Below are positions 57,105-64,000 of a DNA stretch of 64,000 nucleotides, one piece after another. The notes beneath the pieces were generated by a model. The model did no database searches. It worked only from the letters and a program-made list of their open reading frames with translations, and was not told where the DNA came from. Position 1 is the first letter of the stretch. Each line of letters starts with the position of its first letter. The translations under genes were made by a program, and so were the position numbers. Where the stretch lies: positions 78,801,386-78,865,385 of the forward strand of contig CM056376.1 in the NCBI GenBank assembly GCA_029718625.1, given 5' to 3'. This stretch comes from Synaphobranchus kaupii (taxonomy: Eukaryota > Chordata > Actinopteri > Anguilliformes > Synaphobranchidae).

Positions 57105-57735
57105 AGACTGATATTTTATTTTCTGGTACTCTACAAGCGATACTATAACCTCTCTGCATTTGAATGGATCTCTATGGGAATTTGGAGGTGGGACTAGATT
57201 TAGCTGTAAATTACACTGGAACAGTATGGAACACATGGTTAGCTAAATGGCTCTACGTCATCAAGGATCTGATGTATCAAGCAAGCCTAAACCATCACTC
57301 TGCTGCCAGATATGCAGTAGATATAGATGGATAACTTGAAGGGTTTCTTCTTCTGACTTATTTTTCCATAGAGTTCAATAGGAACATTTGTCAGGAGAAA
57401 CAACCCTTAAAGTGATCCATCCATATATACTGCATATCTGGCAGCAGTATGATGTTTTGAGGCTTGCTTGATACCTCAGACCCTTGATAACTTACAGCCA
57501 TTTCGACCTCCATGTATTCCATACTGTTTCAGCATAATTTACAGCTAAATCTAGTCCCACCCCCCAATTCCCATAGAGATACATTCAAATGCAGAGAAGT
57601 TATATTATCACTTGTAAGAGTACCAGAAAATAAGATATCAAGAGTATTTTGATGTTCTTGGGTCACGGACATCAGGACGTCATGGCATGCAAAGGATATG
57701 CAACCAAATATAAAAAATGATTACTTTATTCTGTA
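57105..57735. mobile_element. Fold-back repeat, copy B (intact palindrome)
   Basis: Left arm from 'atattttattttctggtactc' through 'ctctatgggaatttggaggtgggactagattta' to 'ctgacttatttttccatagag' is inverted around about 57370 and ends 'gagtaccagaaaataagatatca' near 57640. Arms of about 250 bp match with few mismatches. The right arm is followed by a Tc1-like 3' segment 'ttgggtcacggacatcagga.gtcatggcatgcaaaggatatgc'. No ORF. Confidence 0.75.
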
Positions 57736-57754
57736 TTATGTTAAACTGTCCAAT

Positions 57755-58400
57755 TGTGAGGGGATGGAGTCGGAGAACCAGACACGACCGTAAGGGGATC
57801 TAAAACTTACCCGATAACGTGGAGTGACCACAAGTTAGAGGAAGGGAATGGGATACACGAACAGAACAGGAAAAAAGAATAAACAAAAAGGGAAATACTT
57901 CCCGGCGTATATGCCAACAGAAAACAACCCAGATAACAGGGCGAATACTGGCTCGAAGACTCAAGCAGAATAGAGAGAAAGAAAAACCTGCACCTCAATA
58001 ACACAAATGAGCTCAAACGAGGAGGAAATGAGAAAGAGGTCACAAAGGTTACAGCCTCCACGAGGACTGAAAGAAAACCCAGGAAGGAACTTAAAAAAGT
58101 GAACGAGAAAAGGAAAACAAAGTCCTAAAGAACTAATCTAAAGAAGTTCCTGCATGTCTCTCATAGAGAAAGAAATGCAGTCTTCTAGTTCCTATACCAA
58201 TATTACCTGGCTTTTATGAGAACAGAGTGCTTTCACAAAAGCCCAGATCAAGGGAAGCGCCCAGCTTAAGAAGGCTGCACGCACCTGTAAGTGATAACCA
58301 TGATTGGTCTCAGAAGGCGGAAAAAACAACAAGAGCTCCCTCTCGCGGCCCCGAAAGGCAACATCCGCAGAAAAAAAAAGCAGGCAGGAAAACCATGACA
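57755..58400 (-). repeat. 3' LTR of element 3
   Basis: 646 bp; minus-strand start TGTCATGGTTTTCC and end CCCCTCACA. On the minus strand GAGGGGGGGGTCC precedes it directly (plus 58401-58413), a polypurine tract. Confidence 0.75.
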
Positions 58401-58429
58401 GGACCCCCCCCTCTATGGAGTGCCCCCAG

Positions 58430-60160
58430 ATGGTCCTTCCGAACCACGCCTGCAAAAATCTTCAATAAGCTCAGGGTCCAAAATGTCTCTAGATGGGACC
58501 CAGCAGCACTCCTCCGGGCCATAGCCTTGCCAATCCACGAGGTATTGAACCCCTCGGCCCACTCGCCTACTGGCCATAATGCGATGCACGGTGTACGCTG
58601 GCTGGCCCTCAATGAGCCGAGGCAGAAGTGGAGGGTCGTCCGCCGGAGCCAGCGCTTATGAGAACGGGGTTAAGAAAAGTGGGGTGAACCCTCATAGAAC
58701 GAGGAAGCTGTAGGCGGACCGTGACAGGGTTGATCTTCCTGATAATCTTAAAGGGGCCCACAAAACGAGGGGCGAGTTTCCGAGATTCGACCCATAATGG
58801 GAGGTCCCATGTGGAAAGCCACACTCGATAGGCAGGCGCAGGATGGCAATGCCTGTCCGTGAGCCTTTTCTGATTAGCAGAGGCGCGTAGGAGGGAAGCA
58901 CAGACTTTTCTCCAAGTGGCCTGGCACCGCCGAATAAAGAACTCGGCGGACGGCACCTCTACCCCTGCCTGCAGTTCGGGGAACAAAGGGGGTAGATACC
59001 CAAACTGAGCCTTGAATGGAGAGAGACCCGTGGACACATTTCTCAGGGTGTTATGTGCGTATTCCGCCCAAGCAAGGTACTAGCTTCACGTAGTGGGGTT
59101 GGATGAAGCTAGACAGCGGAGAATGCTCCGTTTGCCCATTGGTCTCCGGATGAAATCCGGAGGATAAATTGACCGATGCCCGCTGAAGAGCGCAGAAGGA
59201 CCGCCAAAACCACGATCCGAGACCATGTCCTGAGGTAGACCATGAATTTTAAAAACGTGGTTGACCACCAACCGAGAGGATTCCCGGTCCCCGGGAGCTC
59301 TCTTAGCCGGCGTTAGGCCACGAGAGAAATTCTGGTCTTGGGGTGAACGCCGAGACCATATAGTCCCTACTCCAAGCTCAGAGGCATTAACCTCAACCAC
59401 AAAGGGAAGTAAAGGGTTGGGGGTGATAAGAATGTGCTTGGAGCTAAACCTTTTTTTTAACTCTGTAAAGGCTGCCTCCGCTCTAGGATTCCACTGAAAC
59501 CGCAAAGGTGCTGTTTTCTTAGTCAAGGCCATAATAGGTGCAACCTCAGAGCTAAAATTGTGAATGAAACGCCGGTAAAAAGGTGAAACTTTCTCGGGGT
59601 CCATTTGGATCTTTCCTTCCATCACTATAAACCCCAAGAAAGAAACAGAGTCAGAATGGAAGGTACACTTCTCAGCCTTGATGTATAACTGAGCTTGGAG
59701 AAGCGCTTTTAGTACCTGTCTGACATGGCCAATGTGTTCAGAGAGATTAGTGAAGAAAATTGAAATGTCGTCCAAATAGACAAATAAAAATTTCTCCCAC
59801 ATCTCCCTGAAGATGTCATTCACTAGCGCCTGAAAAACAGAGGCACTAGTGAGCCCGAACGGTATGACAAGGTATTCACAGTGTCTGCTATGAGTATTAA
59901 AAGCTGTCTTCCACTCATCTCTCTCACGCATGTGCACCAAATTATAAGCATTCTGGAGGTCGAGTTTAGTGAAGACAGACACCCCCTGGAGACATTTGAT
60001 TGCGGAATTCATGAGTGGCAGCGGAAAATGGTTCTTTACCATGATGCTATTCAAGCCTCGATAATCTTAGATAATCAAACCCCGTCTTTTTTCAACAAAA
60101 ATTAAACCAGCAGTAGAGGGTCTGATGAAGTCATTAGCCAGAGCCTCCTCAATGTATTCC
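58430..60160 (-). pseudogene. pol: pol remnant of element 3
   Basis: RT is readable from about 60090 to 59560 on the minus strand with FTKLDLQNAYNLV and FVYLDDISIF (YLDD), then YIKAEKCTFHSDSVSFLGF. Near 59290 the frame jumps from RNase H text straight to [12 protein letters not shown] in integrase, so a deletion removed most of RNase H and the integrase zinc finger plus first Asp. Integrase C-terminal text continues at 59037-58609 ([35 protein letters not shown]). A chromodomain ([28 protein letters not shown]) lies in another frame near 58590-58480. Several frameshifts. Not functional. Confidence 0.88.
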
Positions 60161-60276
60161 CTCATAGCTGTGCTTTCAGGAGCTGACAAGGAATACAGAG
60201 AACCCCTAGGAGGTACTGTGCCCGGATATAAATTAATAGCACAGTCATAGGGTCGGTGAGGTGGTAGGGTAGTGGC

Positions 60277-61216
60277 TCATTGTTTCCTAAATGCCTCTGC
60301 GAGGTCCGCATAATCGGTAGGTACGTTAGTTGGCAGGGGGAAATGGAGCGCCCCCATAACTCTAGTATTATCGAAATTATTGGGAATGAGGCGTGGAGTC
60401 CCACACGATGTCAGACTTTCAAAGAACCCGTCCAGGGAGAAATCGTCCCAAGGAGTATTCCCGTCAACCAGAGAGTCCCAGGCCAACCTCTCCTCCTTAT
60501 CATCTGAGGGAGAAAATGACCTCACCTGATCAGCTGAGGAATCCACTTCCTCATCGTCACTGACAGAACAAGGCTCAGAATCGTACCCACAGCCACCATA
60601 AGTGGGTGATGACGTAGACCGCATTGGGAGCCCCACTGAAGAACAATGTTTTTATTCCCGCCCCAATTGACATGCAAACTCTGTTGGACGAGCCCGGAAT
60701 GCCCTAAAACGAGGGGATAGGCCGGGGAGTCGACCAGGAAGAACTCAATTAGTTCCGAATGACCCCCGTAAAAAAGGCACGCATACAGATATGACCCGTC
60801 ACCTCTTTACCTATGCCGGTGCCCAATGGGCAACCGTGGAGAGCCATGATATAACGGGGTTGTGAGAGGCGGTGAACAGGCATTTTCAGTTCCCTACCCC
60901 ACTTGGCATCCACAAAACATTCAACTGCTCCAGAAAGGGGTACCCAGAGGATGGGGAGTGTACCGAGTGGTACGGTCTCTCTTCTCCCTTTCACATTCCC
61001 TGACCCGATTATCAATGCGGATGGCGGTTGTTACAAGGGTGTCGAACGTGGTAGGTGGTTCAAGCACTGCCAGGCCGTCTTTGACGGGATCCGCGAGAGC
61101 ATTGGTGAATAAATGGATGAGTGGACCATCGGCCCAACCAGTCTCGCCTGCCAATGCTCAGAACGTGATAGAGAAGCTACAGTCTCGTTTCCCTGACGGA
61201 GGCGGGTTAGCCTCAT
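60277..61216 (-). pseudogene. gag: gag and protease remnant of element 3
   Basis: Gag text (LIHLFTNALADPVKDGLAVL, FDTLVTTAIRIDNRVRECER) runs from about 61216 to 60950, then passes directly to protease-like text (SGA, FVDAKWGRELKMPVHRLSQP, GCPLGTG). The CCHC knuckle and the catalytic Asp before SGA are missing at this junction, which looks like a deletion. A 119-codon frame 60636-60277 ending TDYADLAEAFRKQ corresponds to the spacer before RT, rich in acidic residues. Confidence 0.75.
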
Positions 61217-61229
61217 AGCAGCTTCCTGG

Positions 61230-61345
61230 CCCGAAACATCGTACCAGAAAATAAGATATCAAGAGTCTTTTGATGTTGTTGGGTCACAGACATCAGGAAG
61301 TCATAGCATGCAAAGGATATGCAACCAAATATTAAAAATGATTAC
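61230..61345. repeat. Third copy of the Tc1-like 3' segment
   Basis: 'gtaccagaaaataagatatcaagagtcttttgatgttgttgggtcac...' repeats 34411-34500 and 57618-57735. Confidence 0.85.
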
Positions 61346-61575
61346 TTTATTCTATATATAAATGCAGGGGTGCCAATAATTGTGGCACACATGGTTTTGT
61401 TAAAAATAATTATTTCTTGATGAGGGAGTTTGTTTTCTCATAATAAATTTGCTTCAATTAAAGGTTGAATAATTTTTTCAGTGTGAGATTAAGCTAATTC
61501 ACCAAACGGTGAATTTTAAAAAAACACTTTTTACTCATCTTTACCAGGGGTGCCAATAATAGTGGAGGGCACTGT
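61346..61575. mobile_element. 3' end of a Tc1-like element
   Basis: 'ggggtgccaataattgtgg' and, at the end, 'ggggtgccaataatagtggagggcactgta' are the inner and outer TIR parts of a fish Tc1. Pairs in type with the 5' end at 36485. Confidence 0.75.
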
Positions 61576-61589
61576 ATATATATATGTAT

Positions 61590-61950
61590 ATATACAGTGT
61601 ATAAAAAATATTCATGCCCTTGATGAAAATGAGCAAAGTAGGCTGTATAAAACAAACAATATTGTATTGTACTCTAACAAAATGGGAACATGATATTCTT
61701 GTATACAAGTACTATTTCTCAAAGAAAAATATTTAGTTTAACAGATATTTAAAAAAAATAGTGTCACAATTTTTCACACGCCTGTTTTTTTCAGTACTTT
61801 GTACAAACTCCCATCTCCCATCGCAAGGACGCTCTTTGTTTTCTATATAGAACATATTGGGAGGATCTTTTGGCCATTCCTCCACATGGAATCTTTCAAT
61901 ATTCTACAGATCCTTCTGTCTGCACTTGTGGGCTGCCCTCTGCAATTCAA
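61590..61950. mobile_element. Tc1-like fragment
   Basis: 'cagtgtataaaaaatattcatgcccttg' resembles a TIR and 'ggccattcctccacatgg' resembles antisense Tc1 transposase. Truncated where the next Tc1 begins. Confidence 0.5.
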
Positions 61951-61954
61951 ACCA

Positions 61955-63448
61955 CACATTTTTTGCCTCAAACATCTACACACAATAGCCAATAATGACG
62001 AAGTGAAAACAGGTTTTTATAAAATATGCAATTTTATTTTACTGACAAAAATAGGTTATTTAGGGGTTACATATCTGTACGCACCCTTAGCCTAATACTC
62101 GGTTGCTGCACCTTTGGCAGCGATTACAGCTTCAAGGCGTCTTGGGAAAGAAGCTACGAGCTTGGCACACTTGTTTCTGGACATTTTTGCCCATTCCTCT
62201 TGGCATATCCTTGCAAGCTCCGTCAGGTTGGATGGGGAGCGTCGGTACACAGCCATTTTCAGCTCTTTCCACAGATGTTCAATTGGATTCAGGTCTGGGC
62301 TCTGGCTGGGCCACTCAAGGACATGCACAAACTTTCTCCGAAGCCACTCCTTTGTTCTCTTGGCTGTGTGCTTCGGGCCGTTGTCATGTTGGAAGGTAAA
62401 CCTTCGCCCCCGTCTGAGGTCCAGAGCAGGTTTTCTTCAAGGATCTCGGTGTACTTAGCTACATTCATCTTTCCCTCTATCAGGACTAGTCGCCCCGTTC
62501 CCGCTGCTGAAAAACATCCCCACATCATGATGCTGCCACCGCCATGCTTCACTGTAGGGATGGTATTAGCCAAGTGATGAGCGGTGCCTGGTTTCCTCCA
62601 GATGTGACGCTTGGTATTCAGGCCAAAAAGTTCCATTTTTGTTTCATCAGACCAGAGAATCTTGATTCTCATGGTTTGAGAGTCCTCTAGGTGCCTTTTT
62701 GGCAAACTCCAAGCGGGCTGTGATGTGCCTTTTACTAAGGAGGGGCTTCCGTCTGGCCACTCTACCATAAAGGCCTGATTGGTGGAGTGCTGCCTGGATG
62801 GTTGATCTTCTGAAAGGTTTTCCCATCTCCACAAGGATACGCTGGAGCTCGAGTGACCCTCGGGTTCCTGCTCACCTCCCTGGCCAAGGCCCGTCTTCCC
62901 CGATTGCTCAGTTTGGCCAGGCGGCCAGGTCTAGGAAGATTCTTGGTGTTTCCAAACGTCTTCCATTTACGAATGGTGGTGGCCACTGTGCTCTTTGGGA
63001 CCTGTAAAGCTGCAGAGATTTTTCCGTACCCTTCTCCAGATCTATGCCTTGACACAATCCTGTTTCCGAGGTCTGCAGATAATTCCTTTGACCCCATGGC
63101 TTGGAGTTTGCTCTGACATGCACTGTCAACTGTGGGACCTTATATAGGCAAGTGTTGGCAATCCCCAATCATGTCCAATCAATTGAATTTATCACAGGTG
63201 GACTCCAATTAAGTTGTAGAAACATCTCAAGCAGTATCCGTGGAAACAAAATGCACCTCAGCTTACTTTTGGGTGTCATATCAAAGGGTGTGCACACTTG
63301 TGTACATATGATATTTTACATTTTGATTTTTAATAAATTAGCACAAATGTCTAAAAACCTGTTTTCACTTTGTCATTATGGGCTATTTTGTGTAGAATTT
63401 TGAGACAAAAAAGGTGAAAGGGGTGTGCAGACTTTCCGGCTTGACGGT
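61955..63448 (-). mobile_element. Tc1-like transposon, left TIR truncated
   Basis: Right TIR region 'aaaacctgttttcactttgtcattatgggctattttgtgtagaattttgagac' (63356-63407) is inverted at the left (61960-62015). The outermost right end 'gtgtgcagactttccggcttgacggta' has no left partner, so the left tip was lost. Confidence 0.8.
62092..63097 (-). pseudogene. Tc1-like transposase, frameshifted
   Basis: Starts MGSKELSADLGNRIVSRHRS with a helix-turn-helix region (KISAALQVPKSTVATTIRKW) and a GRP-like hinge (RPGRLAKLS). The catalytic domain has WSDETK (first Asp), GGGSIMMWGCFSAAGTG, then in another frame [16 protein letters not shown] (second Asp) and [15 protein letters not shown] (Glu), a DD34E-type enzyme. 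At least three frameshifts (about 62850, 62695, 62400) break it. Expected length is about 340 residues, matching the span. Confidence 0.9.
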
Positions 63449-64000
63449 ATATGGGTAAAAAACTCAATTTCAGTCTCATCTGACCATAGCACCCGCTTCA
63501 AATGGATCTTTCAGCAAGACATTGGGCCTCATTCATTAAAATGTTCCTAAATATGTTCGTACATTTAAGTACGAAAAAGGTAAACAAAAGGTTTACGCCG
63601 GATTCATCAAACCGTGCGGGAAAGGCAGATTTGTTTGTATCCCGTGTGTATGTTCGTACATTCCGATTCATTGTAAATGACAGGCACTGAAATCAATGTT
63701 TTATTAGCAGTTCAATCAAGGAAAAAAAATTGATTTAGTATTGTCAGTTCCGGTGTCATATGAACTGGTAAAGTAATAAAATAAATAAATTGATTGACTT
63801 TAAGTTGGAGGGGAAAAAACGCATAGCTGTGTACAAAAGCACCACAGCTACAGGTGGTGGCCAAGGTTATTCAAGTCTGCATCGGATGTGCACATTGCAT
63901 AAATCTGCCAAGCATAAGGTATTTTTCACACCCTGGAAATAAATAAAATGTTATTCATTTTTTATAATCGTGATGTATTAGCTATGTTTGCATAGTGCAT
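63449..64000. other. Noncoding, Tc1 debris
   Basis: 'ttcagtctcatctgaccatagcacc' (63471-63495) is typical antisense Tc1 transposase. 'gggcctcattcattaaaatgttc' near 63525 looks like a DNA-transposon end. Nothing coding. Confidence 0.4.

Larger units (their letters stand above)
57755..61229 (-). mobile_element. Chromovirus element 3, truncated and deleted
   Basis: Minus-strand Ty3/gypsy remnant: 3' LTR (57755-58400), polypurine tract and pol/gag pieces. It has no 5' LTR: the gag end abuts a 115 bp copy of the repeat that also lies before its LTR (57618-57735 and 61230-61345). A different family from elements 1 and 2, since its residues differ widely and its LTR starts TGTCATGG. Confidence 0.85.

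Overview
The window looks like ray-finned (teleost) fish DNA. It is AT-rich and gene-poor, and it is packed with transposon classes typical of fish: sushi-like Ty3/gypsy chromoviruses, an L2-type LINE with an esterase ORF1, Tc1/mariner elements, a hAT MITE, TTAA-flanked and fold-back elements, and tRNA-derived SINEs. I found no convincing host protein-coding exon, rRNA, functional tRNA or CRISPR array. The species cannot be fixed from the sequence.

Layout. 1-8.7 kb is mostly unannotatable noncoding DNA with a small hAT transposase relic (3.6-3.8 kb) and a degenerate tandem repeat (4.6-4.9 kb). 8.7-12.8 kb holds a SINE with target duplications, an L2 tail split exactly by a solo LTR (9461-10488, duplication CCAG), and a 1.7 kb solo LTR (11033-12753, duplication TATAT). 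A 7.1 kb chromovirus (element 1) lies at 13665-20775 with nearly identical 1386 bp LTRs and duplication CACAG. A TIR-bounded DNA element fills 22457-24326. A related 7.2 kb chromovirus (element 2) lies at 24386-31610 with duplication CACTC and one long uninterrupted pol. 33-45 kb is a mosaic of fold-back repeats, LTR fragments, Tc1 derivatives, a SINE, a hAT MITE with duplication GTTATAAA, and a TTAA-flanked element carrying a nested solo LTR (43246-43976, duplication GAGGT). 46.5-46.8 kb is a 54 bp minisatellite. 48.1-53.2 kb is an L2 LINE on the minus strand with two intact ORFs. 53.9-55.3 kb is a long-TIR element. 56.7-63.5 kb is nested Tc1 debris around a 5'-truncated, internally deleted minus-strand chromovirus (57755-61229) and a broken Tc1 transposase gene.

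How the parts work together. In elements 1 and 2 an 11-nt sequence about 30 bp downstream of the LTR TATA-like box is the exact reverse complement of the sequence just inside the 5' LTR, where a primer-binding site belongs. This is the arrangement expected for self-primed reverse transcription, known from Tf1 and reported for sushi-type elements. Gag and Pol are in different frames joined by a CCCAAAA -1 slippery heptamer, and Pol carries protease, RT, RNase H, integrase and a C-terminal chromodomain. The same 11-nt motif sits after the TATA box of the solo LTR at 43.2-44.0 kb, which has no coding region, so that LTR can be assigned to the same priming group. Element 1 has four +1 homopolymer frameshifts. 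Element 2 has a 113 bp gag deletion and lacks the native pol stop. Neither appears autonomous as sequenced; the LINE is the best candidate for an active element.
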